64,000 nucleotides of DNA. Origin: ZC4RG25 sp963786775 (lineage in GTDB: Bacteria > Pseudomonadota > Alphaproteobacteria > Rhizobiales > Hyphomicrobiaceae). The stretch covers positions 186,001 through 250,000 of the forward strand of contig CAWBAM010000046.1 in NCBI GenBank assembly GCA_963786775.1, read 5' to 3'. The position numbers and the translations under genes are program-made. Each line of letters opens with the position of its first letter. Position 1 is the first letter of the stretch. The notes under the pieces were generated by a model. It was not told the origin of the DNA. It searched no databases and was given only the letters and a program-made list of their open reading frames with translations. Shown in pieces: positions 1-8,830 of this stretch.

Positions 1-397
1 ATGGTGGCTGACATTCACGATCGGCGGCAGATTGCGCGGGCCGACCTGCCGCTGCATTCGCCGCTTCGAGCCACCTGTTAAGGAGGACGATCTCGTTGTC
101 CTGCGGCTCGTGGGAGGATTGCAGAACGAGGCTCAAGCTCCAAGGCAGCCGGCCGAGCAGCGCGCGGCAGAACGTGCGCCGCAGACGCGAAACATCCCAG
201 GGCGTAGTAACGACATCAATATCATCTAGCCCGTCCGGCAACTGGCCCAGCGCCAATGCAAGCGAGCGCCGGGGAAACTTCTTCGTCCGCTTGACGCGGT
301 TGAACCGCTCCTCCTCGAGGACCAGCTCAGGAACGCCATCCTGAAGGAGTGCTAGGCCACTATCGTGGGTAGCACCCACCAGTCCGAGTATCCGCAC
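1..397 (-). CDS. NodU/CmcH-family carbamoyltransferase, N-terminal part (runs off the left edge)
   Basis: Reading the minus strand from a GTG at 397 (an in-frame stop lies just upstream) gives RILGLVGATHDSG, then LEEERFNRVKRTKKFPRRSL. This is the typical N-terminus of the NodU/carbamoyltransferase family, which moves the carbamoyl group of carbamoyl phosphate onto sugars or antibiotic scaffolds. At the very edge a second frame gives PPIVNVSHH, matching the conserved His-His metal site of the family, so one indel probably lies near 43-60. It sits 42 bases downstream of secA on the same strand. The substrate cannot be told from this fragment. Family call fairly sure; the rest is missing. Confidence 0.72.
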   Translation of the reverse strand, partial: MRILGLVGATHDSGLALLQDGVPELVLEEERFNRVKRTKKFPRRSLALALGQLPDGLDDIDVVTTPWDVSRLRRTFCRALLGRLPWSLSLVLQSSHEPQDNEIVLLNRWLEAANAAAGRPAQSAADRECQPP

Positions 398-439
398 CTG
401 ACCTCACCATAACTATTGGTTGAGGAGCGGCTCAGGTCG

Positions 440-3264
440 TCAGTGGTGCCGCCCGTGGCAGTGTTTATACTTCTTACCGGACCCACAGGGACAGGGTGCA
501 TTTCGTGCGACTCGGCCCAAGTTGCCGGGTCTTTCGGATCGATTTGGTCGGCACCGCGGCGCGTCTGCAACGGAGCACGCCGGTCGCGTTCACCCGCCAT
601 GGCCATTTCCTCCGCGGCGAGAGCCGCGTCGGCCATGGCAAACTCGTCGAATCCGGTCGTGGCGTCGATGTGATGAGCCTCCATCGGCGGCAGCTCGACC
701 GGCTCGAGCAAGGATCGATCCTCCGGCGAGGCGAGCTCTACGTGCATGAGCTGGCCTGTGACCGCCTCGCGGAGCTTGGCGAGCATCCCCTGGAACAGGA
801 CGAATGCCTCGCTCTTGTACTCGTTGAGCGGGTCACGTTGGCCGTAGGCTCGGAAACCGATCACTTGCCGCAGGTGCTCCAGCGTAACCAGGTGCTCGCG
901 CCACAGGTGGTCGAGTGTCTGGAGCAACACCATCTTCTCGATCTGGCGGAACATCTCGGGACCGATATCGGCCGCCTTCTTCTTCGCCTTTTCATCTGCC
1001 GCCTTGGTCAGGCGCTCTAAGATCTCCTCATCGGCTATGCCTTCCTCGGCGGCCCACTCCACGATCGGCAGGTCAAGACCGAAAATGTCCTTCACCGCCT
1101 TTTGGAGGCCTTCGACATCCCATTGTTCTGCGTAGGCATTCTCGGGGATGTGCCGCTTCACCAGCTCCTCGATCACCTCATGACGCATGTCGGTGATCAT
1201 TTCGCTGACGTCATCCTGGCCCATGATCTCGATGCGCTGGTCGTAGATGACCTTGCGCTGATCATTCATGACGTCGTCGTACTTGAGGATCTGCTTGCGG
1301 ATGTCGAAGTTGCGCGCCTCGACCTTCCGCTGAGCCATCTCAAGCGACTTGTTCATCCAGGGATGGATGATCGCCTCGCCTTCCTTGAGCCCCAGCGTCT
1401 TCAGCACGCTGTCCATGCGGTTCGACCCGAAGATGCGCATCAGGTCGTCCTCGAGGGACAGGTAGAACTTCGAGCGGCCAGGGTCACCCTGACGGCCGGA
1501 GCGGCCACGCAGCTGGTTGTCGATGCGGCGGCTCTCGTGGCGTTCAGTGCCGATAACGTAAAGGCCGCCCGGCTTCACGATCGTCTTGGCAGGCTTATCG
1601 CCTTTGGCGGGCTCGATCTCGACGACCTCTCCAGAGTTGAGCACGATCTCGCGATTGCGCGCGATCTCCGCCTTGATCTCCTCGATCCGCTTGGCTTCTC
1701 TTCTTCGCTGAGGCCTGCCGTCTCCTGCTGGATGCGCATTTCGCGTTGCCGCCCAGCTGAATGTCTGTGCCGCGGCCGGCCATGTTGGTGGCGATCGTCA
1801 CCGCGCCCGGCACGCCAGCCTGAGCAATGATGTACGCCTCCTGCTCGTGGTAGCGCGCGTTGAGCACCTGATGGGGGATACCCTTCTTCTTCAGGCGCTC
1901 AGACAGCATCTCACTCTTTTCAATGGAGACGGTGCCGACGAGCACGGGCTGCCCGCGCTTCTGCGCGACTCGATCTCGCGAATGATGGCGTCCCACTTCT
2001 CGTTGGCCGTCCGGTAGATCTCGTCGTCTTCGTCGAGGCGCGCGACAGGCAGGTTTGTCGGGATCTCGACGACGTCGAGCCCGTAAATCTCCATAAACTC
2101 ATTGGCCTCGGTGGCAGCTGTGCCGGTCATACCGGCCAGCTTGTCGTAGAGGCGGAAGTAATTCTGGAAGGTGATCGAGGCCAGCGTCTGGTTCTCGGGC
2201 TGGATCGGCACCTTTTCCTTGGCTTCCAACGCCTGGTGCAAGCCCTCGGAGTAGCGCCGGCCCGGCATCATGCGGCCGGTGAACTCATCGATGATGATGA
2301 CCTGGCCGTTCTTGACGATGTAATCGCGGTCTTTCTGGAAGAGCGTGTGCGCCTTCAGCGCCTGATTGACGTGATGGACGACCGTGACGTTCTCGATGTC
2401 ATAGAGCGAGTTGCCCTTGAGCAGGCCCGCAGCCTGCAGCATCTCCTCGATCTTCTCGTTGCCCGACTCGGTGAATGAGACCGAGCGCTGCTTCTCGTCG
2501 ACCTCGTAATCTTCCTTCGACAGTCGCGGAATGAAGCCATCGATGGCGTTGTAGAGCTCCGCGCGGTCCTCGACCGGTCCCGAGATGATGAGCGGCGTGC
2601 GCGCCTCGTCGATGAGGATCGAGTCCACCTCGTCGACGATGGCGAAGTAATGGCCGCGCTGCACCATCTCGTCGCGGCTCATTTTCATGTTGTCGCGAAG
2701 ATAGTCGAAGCCCAGCTCGTTGTTCGTGCCATAGGTGACGTCGCACGCGTACTGGGCTCGCCGCTGCTCGTCATCGAGCTCGTGGACGATGCAGCCGACC
2801 GTCAGGCCGAGAAACTTGTAGATCTCGCCCATCCATTCGGCGTCGCGCTTGGCCAGATAATCGTTGACCGTCACGACGTGGACGCCGCGCCCAGTGAGGG
2901 CATTCAAGTAAACGGGCAATGTAGCGACCAGCGTCTTACCCTCGCCGGTCTTCATCTCCGCGATCTTGCCCTGGTGGAGGGCAATGCCGCCCATCAGCTG
3001 CACGTCGAAATGGCGCTGCCCCAGCGTGCGTTTGGCAGCTTCGCGCACGGTCGCGAACGCCGGGACGAGGAGATCGTCCAGGCTCTTGCCGGCCTTGAGT
3101 TGCTGGCGAAACTGCTCGGTGCGGCCGCGAAGCTCCTCGTCGGTCAGCCGTTCGAGCTCGGGCTCCAACTCATTGATAGCAGCCACGATTCCGCGATAGG
3201 ACTTGAGCTTGCGGTCATTGGCTGAACCGAAAATCTTGGCCGCGATCGAGCCGATTGAAAGCAT
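440..3264 (-). CDS. secA: Protein translocase ATPase SecA (broken by about three frameshifts)
   Basis: SecA is the motor ATPase that drives preproteins through SecYEG at the inner membrane. The N-terminal part shows the DEAD-like helicase core with GEGKT and DEVDSILIDEARTP; later parts show NMAGRGTD and RGRSGRQGDPG of the second helicase domain. Frame changes occur near 1970, 1700 and 510. The true C-terminus is seen only after the last one: CPCGSGKKYKHCHG, the zinc-binding SecB/ribosome-contacting tail, ending at TGA 440-442. Restored length is about 940 residues, normal for alphaproteobacteria. Start chosen at ATG 3264 (MLSIGSIAAKIFG). An essential gene with three breaks points to sequence errors, not a pseudogene. 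Confidence 0.95.
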
Positions 3265-3632
3265 GTGCACCTATCCTTGCAGGCATGTCCAGCGCCTTGA
3301 GACCCGGTCACACGTGTTCGCGCCAGGAGAAGGAACACGAAATTGGCCGGGGTGGAAGCGCAAACAGGCGCGAGCGGGCTACCGGCGGACGGAGAATGCC
3401 ACTCGATAGGCGAGAGATAAGGAGCCGGACCGGCAAATGTCAATCAATCGAACGCGACAGTTCGCCATGCATCCGTCCTGGCCGGATTGCAAACGCGGCG
3501 GCGAACGCGGCTTGGCAAACCGGCGAATGCGGTCTAACCATCGAGACAGATTATTATCTTTAACCCGTGCGGCGATCGGTTCGCGTTAGAGCTTCGTGGC
3601 TGCCCGCCCCACTATTCAAGGAACACACTCCG

Positions 3633-4505
3633 GTGATCTCGATAGTGAGACAGGGCATCATGGCTGCCGCACTAGCCGGTGGTCTCTTGCTCTCCCCTAC
3701 CCAATACGCCTTGGCCCAAGATGGGGTCGTGGCGATCGTGAATGGCAAAACCATCACGGAAGCCGACGTCCGACTTGCCGAGGCCGAGGTCGGCTCTGAT
3801 CTCGGCAGCCTGCCCGAAGCCACCAAGCGCCGGGTGCTCGTCGAGTATCTGATTGAGAACCAGCTGTTTGCCGAGGCGGCCGAGGGCGATCAGCTCGGCT
3901 CCGGTCCCGAGTTCGACGGGCGGATGCAGTATTGGCGCCGCCGAGCGCTACGCGACACCTATTTTGACAAGACCGTCAAGGAGGCGGTGACGGAAGCCGA
4001 CGCCAAGCGGCTCTATGATGAGCAGGTTAAGCTGCTGAAGCCCGAGGAGGAGGTCAAGGCCCGTCACATCCTGGTGGAGAGCGAGGATAAGGCGAAAGAG
4101 ATCGCCGAAAAAATCGCGCACGGGGCCGATTTCGCCGAGATGGCGAAGCAGTACTCCAAGGACCCTGGCACCAAGGACGACGGCGGGGCGTTGGGCTATT
4201 TCAGTCGCGGCCAGATGGTGCCACAGTTCGAGGAAGCGGCCTTCAAGCTGGAGCCGGGCGACGTCTCCGACCCTGTGGAGACCCAGTTCGGCTGGCATCT
4301 GATCCAAGTGGAGGATAAGCGCCAGCGCAAGCCCCCGGAGTTTGATGCCATCAAGGATCGGCTCCTCGCGTCAATGATACACCGCAAGGCGCAGGAGATC
4401 GCGGCATCCCTCCGAGGCAAGGCCACGATCGAATACGTCGATCCCGCGATCAAACAACAGGTCGAGAGCGAGAAACAATCGGGCGCTCCTGCACCGAAGC
4501 AGTAG
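3633..4505 (+). CDS. Periplasmic parvulin-type peptidyl-prolyl isomerase
   Basis: Rotamase of the PpiC/SurA class, assisting folding of exported and outer-membrane proteins. The GTG at 3633 is preferred over the in-frame GTG at 3567: AAGGA lies about 10 bases upstream and the product then begins with a clean signal peptide ending near YALAQ. The mature part has an N-terminal SurA-like helical region (NGKTITEADVRLAE), then the parvulin core with VKARHILVESEDKA, FAEMAKQYSKDPGTKDDGGALGYF and FGWHLIQVEDKR, and a short charged tail. It stands alone, divergent from secA, and is followed by a strong terminator. The 3265-3632 gap holds no recognisable gene. Confidence 0.9.
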   Translation: MISIVRQGIMAAALAGGLLLSPTQYALAQDGVVAIVNGKTITEADVRLAEAEVGSDLGSLPEATKRRVLVEYLIENQLFAEAAEGDQLGSGPEFDGRMQYWRRRALRDTYFDKTVKEAVTEADAKRLYDEQVKLLKPEEEVKARHILVESEDKAKEIAEKIAHGADFAEMAKQYSKDPGTKDDGGALGYFSRGQMVPQFEEAAFKLEPGDVSDPVETQFGWHLIQVEDKRQRKPPEFDAIKDRLLASMIHRKAQEIAASLRGKATIEYVDPAIKQQVESEKQSGAPAPKQ

Positions 4506-4532
4506 GAACGAGGTACCGTTCTAGATGAGAAT

Positions 4533-4567
4533 AAGAGGCCGCCCTGACCGGGGTTGGCCTCTTTTTT
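4533..4567 (+). terminator. Rho-independent terminator after the parvulin gene
   Basis: AAGAGGCC at 4533-4540 pairs with GGCCTCTT at 4556-4563 around a 15-base loop and runs into a T tract. It lies 28 bases after the stop of the parvulin gene. The following 4568-4693 stretch shows nothing else. Confidence 0.85.
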
Positions 4568-4693
4568 CATGCCTATTGATTTGCCCGGGCCAATCTGGTT
4601 CGTGGTGACCGAATTGCCATCGTCTGGTTCGCCGAGCGACGCAGCAGCGCGGAACTTACTTCCTACAGCAGAGGGCACCTCGCGCCTCTTCAT

Positions 4694-6009
4694 ATGGACG
4701 GAAGGGACTGGGTTCATCACGTCTCGAGCGGATCAGCGCCAGCCGAGCCTGGGAGGGTCCTTTTGGGCAGCACCGCAAAGATTTCCCCGTTCGCACCGGC
4801 CAGCTTGCCGGATGTGCCCGAGGTTCCGGGCGTGCGCTTTGCCACCGCCGAAGCCGGCATCCGATACAAGGGGCGGACAGACCTGTTGTTAGCGGTACTC
4901 TCACCCGGCACCGTCGCGGCAGGCGTCACGACACGATCCAAAACGTGCTCGGCGCCGGTCCTGTGGTGCCGTGAGCAGCTGAAGCACGGCCGTGCACGAG
5001 CCTTGGTGGTCAACTCCGGCAATGCCAACGCCTTCACTGGGCGCAAAGGCCACGAAGCCGTCATGATCACGGCCAAGGCCGCGGCAGAAGCTGTCGGTTG
5101 CCAGCCGGAAGAAGTCTACCTCGCCTCCACGGGCGTCATCGGCGAGCCAATGGACGCGACGCGGTTCGCCCATCTGCTTGGCGACCTCGCAGCTGCGGCG
5201 CGTCCGGACCGCTGGGAGGATGCGGCGCGGGCAATCATGACGACGGACACCTATCCCAAGCTCGCGGTACGGCGCGTACCCATGGAGTCGGGCGAGGTGA
5301 CGCTCGCCGGGTTCTGCAAGGGTGCCGGCATGATCGCACCGGACATGGCGACCATGCTCTGTTTCATGTTCACCGATGCTCCGATTGCGCAGCCTGTGTT
5401 GCAACGACTTCTCGCGTCCACGGCTGATCGGACATTCAATTGCATCACCATCGACGGTGATACCTCGACGAGCGACACGGTTTTGCTCTTCGCAACGGGA
5501 CAGGCTTCCGAACGCGGTATTCGCGAGATCCGTGACGCCGCCGACCCCATGCTTGCACCCTTCGCCGAGGCCCTGCACAGCCTGATGCACGAGCTGGCTT
5601 TGGCTGTCGTGAAGGACGGGGAGGGTCTATCGAAGTTTGTCACCGTCGAGGTGCTCGGCGCGGAGGACGACTACGCCGCTCGGCGCATTGCCTTCTCGAT
5701 TGCCAACTCGCCCATCCTGAAGACCGCCATCGCCGGCGAGGACCCCAACTGGGGCCGCGTGGTGATGGCCGTCGGCAAATCGGCGAGGCCGCTGACCGTG
5801 ACCGACTGGCCATTTGGTTCGGTCCGCATTTGGTTGCCCGCGACGGCGAGCGCGCTCCAGAGTACTCGGAGCCGGTCGTCGCCAACTATATGAAGAATGC
5901 GGAAATCACGATCCGGGTAGATGTCGGCGTTGGAGGCGGGCGAGCCACCGTCTGGACCTGTGATCTGACGCACGACTATGTCTCGATCAACGCCGATTAT
6001 CGGAGTTGA
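4694..6009 (+). CDS. argJ: Bifunctional glutamate N-acetyltransferase / amino-acid acetyltransferase ArgJ (one frameshift)
   Basis: Makes N-acetylglutamate and recycles acetyl groups from N-acetylornithine in arginine synthesis. The family motifs are clear: VVNSGNANAFTG, the self-cleavage site PDMATML whose Thr is the nucleophile of the beta chain, and GEDPNWGRVVMAVGKS. The frame is lost near 5781-5786; the correct C-terminus (VANYMKNAEITIRVDVGVGGG, then DLTHDYVSINADYRS) follows in another frame to TGA 6007-6009. The ATG at 4694 gives a long leader; a TTG at 4763 preceded by GGGAGG is an equally good start and fits usual ArgJ length better. The stop overlaps the region before the MutT-like gene, suggesting an operon. 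Confidence 0.93.
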
Positions 6010-6032
6010 TCGCCACCCATCGCGCAAAACGA

Positions 6033-6440
6033 ATGGCAAAACCCCTCGTCCTCGTCGCAGCAGCCGCGCTCGTCGATCCTGACAGGCGGGTGCTCATCAC
6101 ACGGCGTCCGCCCGGTAAGCCCATGGCAGGCTTATGGGAGTTTCCAGGCGGCAAAGTGCACGAGGGGGAAACGCCTGAGCAGGCCCTCATCCGCGAGCTC
6201 TACGAGGAATTGGGCATCGACGTCTGCCCCACCTGCCTCGCTCCGCTGACATTCGCCAGCCACGAGTATGAAGATTTCCACTTGCTGATGCCGCTGTATC
6301 AGATCCGAACCTGGGACGGCGTCATCACCCCGCGCGAGGGCCAGGAGATCAAGTGGGTGCGGGTCAATCGCCTTTCAGATTACCCGATGCCGCCAGCCGA
6401 TGAACCGCTTATCCCGATGCTCAGGGATTTGCTCGGGTAG
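6033..6440 (+). CDS. mutT: NUDIX hydrolase, MutT-like (8-oxo-dGTP diphosphatase)
   Basis: The product carries a complete NUDIX box, GGKVHEGETPEQALIRELYEELGI, split here as GGKVHEGE then REL-EELGI, preceded by LWEFPG, the usual MutT arrangement. MutT removes oxidised GTP from the nucleotide pool. It directly follows argJ, a linkage common in alphaproteobacteria. A TTG at 6006 overlapping the argJ stop would also be in frame, but ATG 6033 gives the normal MutT N-terminus (MAKPLVLVAAAALVDPDRRVL). Length about 135 residues, typical. Confidence 0.88.
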   Translation: MAKPLVLVAAAALVDPDRRVLITRRPPGKPMAGLWEFPGGKVHEGETPEQALIRELYEELGIDVCPTCLAPLTFASHEYEDFHLLMPLYQIRTWDGVITPREGQEIKWVRVNRLSDYPMPPADEPLIPMLRDLLG

Positions 6441-6469
6441 CCGCACTCCCTCAAGTGAGGCATTCCGGC

Positions 6470-6555
6470 GCTCGTCGCCGGAACCCACTTCTGCAGTTGC
6501 TCCGGCGCTTGCAGTCAGGTGGATCCCAGGCACAAGGCCCGGGATAACTCGAAAA
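6470..6555 (-). repeat. Dispersed alphaproteobacterial repeat (VIPGLVPGIH-type palindromic element)
   Basis: On the minus strand the stretch reads GTTATCCCGGGCCTTGTG then CCTGGGATCCACCTG. Translated it gives VIPGLVPGIHLT, a peptide that recurs as spurious protein ends across alphaproteobacterial genomes because of an intergenic repeat. It fills much of the 6441-6719 gap, which holds no gene that I can see. Copy number cannot be judged from one window. Confidence 0.6.
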
Positions 6556-6719
6556 GCACAGAACCAGTTGAAGTTCTTACCACTCGCCGCTATTCTCCCG
6601 CCCATGCAGAATCACTTCGCAAAGCGATCATTGGGCGAATTACTGCCCCGGCTGCCTAAGGGCCGCCGGGTATTGCTTCGCGCTTTTTTCAATTGATCGC
6701 ATGTGAAGGACTTCTCGCC

Positions 6720-7028
6720 ATGGCAGCGAATTCTGCCGCGTCGACTCAGTCGGAGTCGCAATCCTCCCACTCCTCCTCGCTGAAAGCTCTGTTCTACGTC
6801 GTCGGTGCGGCTGACCCGGGTCTTCTTCCGCGGCTGATCGAGCCGATGGCCAAAATGGGTCACGTGCCATCGCGCGTGCACGCCTCCCGCGAGTCCGGCG
6901 ACGGATCCGAGATGGTCGTCGATTTGCGTCTGTGCGGTGTAAATGCGCGGACAGCCCAGCTCGTCGAGAATGCGCTGAGAGCTACCGTCGGCGTGCGCCA
7001 AGTGATCGCTGTCGTCGAGCCGGTCTGA
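6720..7028 (+). CDS. Small ACT-domain-like protein, function unknown
   Basis: About 102 residues, start ATG 6720 with AAGGA about 10 bases upstream. After a Ser-rich N-terminus comes one domain with the pattern LKALFYVVGAADPGLLPRLIEPMAKMGHVPSRV then EMVVDLRLCGVNARTAQLVENALRATVGVRQVIAVVEPV. This resembles the beta-alpha-beta ACT fold of IlvH-type small regulatory subunits (a residue-binding ferredoxin-like fold), but no catalytic partner is nearby. It precedes the sulfite dehydrogenase by about 110 bases. A role in amino-acid sensing is inference only. Confidence 0.6.
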   Translation: MAANSAASTQSESQSSHSSSLKALFYVVGAADPGLLPRLIEPMAKMGHVPSRVHASRESGDGSEMVVDLRLCGVNARTAQLVENALRATVGVRQVIAVVEPV

Positions 7029-7077
7029 GCTGTTCCTCCCTTTCCTTACTCTGCGGTGCCCCGACCACTCGGTCGAG

Positions 7078-7103
7078 GGAATAAACGGCGCATGTCGTGC
7101 GTT
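7078..7103 (+). promoter_or_regulatory. Candidate ECF-sigma promoter of the sulfite dehydrogenase gene
   Basis: GGAAT at 7078-7082, a 17-base spacer, then CGTT at 7100-7103, 35 bases before the start codon. The shape (purine-rich GGAA element plus CGT element) fits ECF sigma promoters, and an ECF sigma gene is encoded just beyond the cytochrome. This is a single hand-found match, so weak evidence. Confidence 0.35.
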
Positions 7104-7137
7104 GTTGTCATTAGAGGCAGCAAACCGGGAGGACACG

Positions 7138-8439
7138 ATGACGAAGGACGACAAGCCACAGGAAGGCATGGGCCTGCACGAGTTCTTCGCGAAGGACCCG
7201 ATCGCAGCGGACAAGGCCTTTTTCGGGCGCGTCTCATACCCTGATCGGCGCGGCTTTCTGCGCGGCGCGGGACTCGCGACTATGGCGGCGATGGTAGGCG
7301 CCAACATTCCTTTCCATCGCAATATGCCAGCCGGCTTCATTCCGGTCGCGCTCGCAAGCGAGGATGTCTTGCAAGGCAAGGACGGCCTCAAGCTCTTCAA
7401 TGATCGTCCGGTGAACGCGGAAACGCCCGCACACCTTCTGGACGATCCCATCACCCCAACAAGCCGTCACTTCATCCGCAACAACGGCTTGCTGCCGGAT
7501 GACATGGATCCCGCCAAGTGGCGCCTCAAAGTTGATGGTGAAGTCGAGAACGAGCTGGAGCTCAGCATCGACGATCTGAAGAACCAGTTCGAGGTCGTCA
7601 CGATGGCGCTCGTTATCGAATGCGGCGGTAACGGACGGGCGTACTTCGATCCGCCGGTTTCCGGGAACCAGTGGACCGTCGGTGCCGTCGGCTGCTCAAA
7701 CTGGACAGGGGTGCGCCTGAAGGATGTGCTCACCAAGGCCGGACTCGAGTCGAGCGCGGTCTATACCGGCCATGAGGGGGCCGACATTCACCTGTCCGGC
7801 GATCCGGACAAGGTACCGATCTCACGCGGCGTGCCGATTGAAAAGGCGATGGCCGACGACGTGCTGATCGCATTCCAGATGAACGACGGACCCATTCACC
7901 CGATGAATGGCGCTCCCCTTCGCCTCGTCGTTCCTGGTTGGCCGGGTTCCTGCTCGCAGAAATGGCTCACCCGGATCTGGGTTCGCGACAAGGTCCATGA
8001 CGGCGAGAAGATGGGCGGCACCTCTTATCGGCTTCCGAACAGGCCGGTAGCGCCGGGCGAGAAGGTCGCGACCGAAGACTTCGTCATCATGGAGCGGATG
8101 CCGGTAAAGTCGATCATTACCTTCCCGGAGAACAACGCCAACGTCAAAGGCGAGACAGAGGTTCGCGGCCATGCTTGGTCGGGCGATCGTACAATTGACG
8201 CGCTGGACATCTCGATCGATTTCGGCGCCACTTGGCAACGGGCCGAGCTCGACCAGCCCGTCAACTCGGGCGCCTGGCAGAACTGGCGTGCGAACGTCAA
8301 GTTTCCAACGCCCGGCTATTACGAGATCTGGGCCCGCGCCACTGACAGCGAAGGCGTTGCACAACCCTTCGCCGTGGCCTGGAACCCAAGGGGCTATGGC
8401 AACAACGTGATGCACCGCATCGCGGTGCGCGTGAGCTGA
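7138..8439 (+). CDS. Periplasmic molybdopterin sulfite dehydrogenase (SorA/SoxC-type, sulfite oxidase family)
   Basis: 433 residues; start ATG 7138 with GGGAGGA upstream. Residues 37-60 form a Tat-like export signal (RRGFLRGAGLATMAAM). The sulfite-oxidase molybdopterin domain follows, with the molybdenum-ligating Cys162 in VIECGGNGRAYF, and then WPGSCSQKWLTRI and a C-terminal dimerisation domain (SIDFGATWQRAELDQ). It would oxidise sulfite to sulfate in the periplasm and pass electrons to a cytochrome. The small c-type cytochrome gene lies 60 bases downstream, matching SorAB-type pairs. SoxC-type sulfane dehydrogenase is the alternative, but no sox cluster is present. Confidence 0.87.
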   Translation: MTKDDKPQEGMGLHEFFAKDPIAADKAFFGRVSYPDRRGFLRGAGLATMAAMVGANIPFHRNMPAGFIPVALASEDVLQGKDGLKLFNDRPVNAETPAHLLDDPITPTSRHFIRNNGLLPDDMDPAKWRLKVDGEVENELELSIDDLKNQFEVVTMALVIECGGNGRAYFDPPVSGNQWTVGAVGCSNWTGVRLKDVLTKAGLESSAVYTGHEGADIHLSGDPDKVPISRGVPIEKAMADDVLIAFQMNDGPIHPMNGAPLRLVVPGWPGSCSQKWLTRIWVRDKVHDGEKMGGTSYRLPNRPVAPGEKVATEDFVIMERMPVKSIITFPENNANVKGETEVRGHAWSGDRTIDALDISIDFGATWQRAELDQPVNSGAWQNWRANVKFPTPGYYEIWARATDSEGVAQPFAVAWNPRGYGNNVMHRIAVRVS

Positions 8440-8448
8440 GCTGATACT

Positions 8449-8472
8449 GAGGCGGGCAATCCAGCCCGCCTC
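8449..8472 (+). other. Intercistronic stem-loop between sulfite dehydrogenase and cytochrome genes
   Basis: GAGGCGGGC (8449-8457) pairs perfectly with GCCCGCCTC (8464-8472) over a six-base loop, with no T tract. It may stabilise the upstream mRNA or partly stop transcription before the cytochrome gene. Confidence 0.55.
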
Positions 8473-8499
8473 CCTCCAAGAAAATTTCCGGAAAATCTG

Positions 8500-8814
8500 A
8501 TGGTTCGAAAGACTGCACGTGCCGCACTGGCGCTGGTCAGTGCATTGCTGTTGGTCACCGCTGTGGAGGCCAGCGAGTTTGGCGTCCTCGTCGAAGGGAA
8601 AGGCGCAGAAGAAACGTACTACGCCTGCTCAGGCTGCCATTCTGAGAAGTTGGTTGCGCAGCAGGGTCTGACTCGCGAACGCTGGGACGAGCTCATCGAG
8701 TGGATGATCGAGGAGCAGGGCATGCCGGAGCTCGACGATAACGAACGGAAGCTGATCCTCGACTATCTCGCCGAGAACTACGGCCCCGACAGGCCCAACT
8801 TTCCCTTCAAGTGA
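8500..8814 (+). CDS. Periplasmic c-type cytochrome, likely electron acceptor of the sulfite dehydrogenase
   Basis: 104 residues with an N-terminal signal peptide (about residues 1-24, ending VEAS) and one haem-binding CSGCH at residues 43-47. A Met in EEQGMPEL is the probable distal ligand. The size and position right after the molybdenum enzyme match the SorB subunit role: taking electrons from sulfite and handing them to the respiratory chain. The stop is 17 bases from the convergent end of the sigma/anti-sigma frame. Confidence 0.85.
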   Translation: MVRKTARAALALVSALLLVTAVEASEFGVLVEGKGAEETYYACSGCHSEKLVAQQGLTRERWDELIEWMIEEQGMPELDDNERKLILDYLAENYGPDRPNFPFK

Positions 8815-8830
8815 TCGATCCCACACAGGC

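Noticed and set aside
1102..1830. Long plus-strand frame opposite secA
   Set aside because: Antisense to conserved SecA sequence; GC-rich third positions create such shadows throughout this window.
2650..3225. 191-codon frame opposite secA
   Set aside because: Same shadow effect; no similarity to any family I know.
6375..6605. Protein containing VIPGLVPGIH
   Set aside because: Peptide comes from the dispersed repeat, not from a gene.
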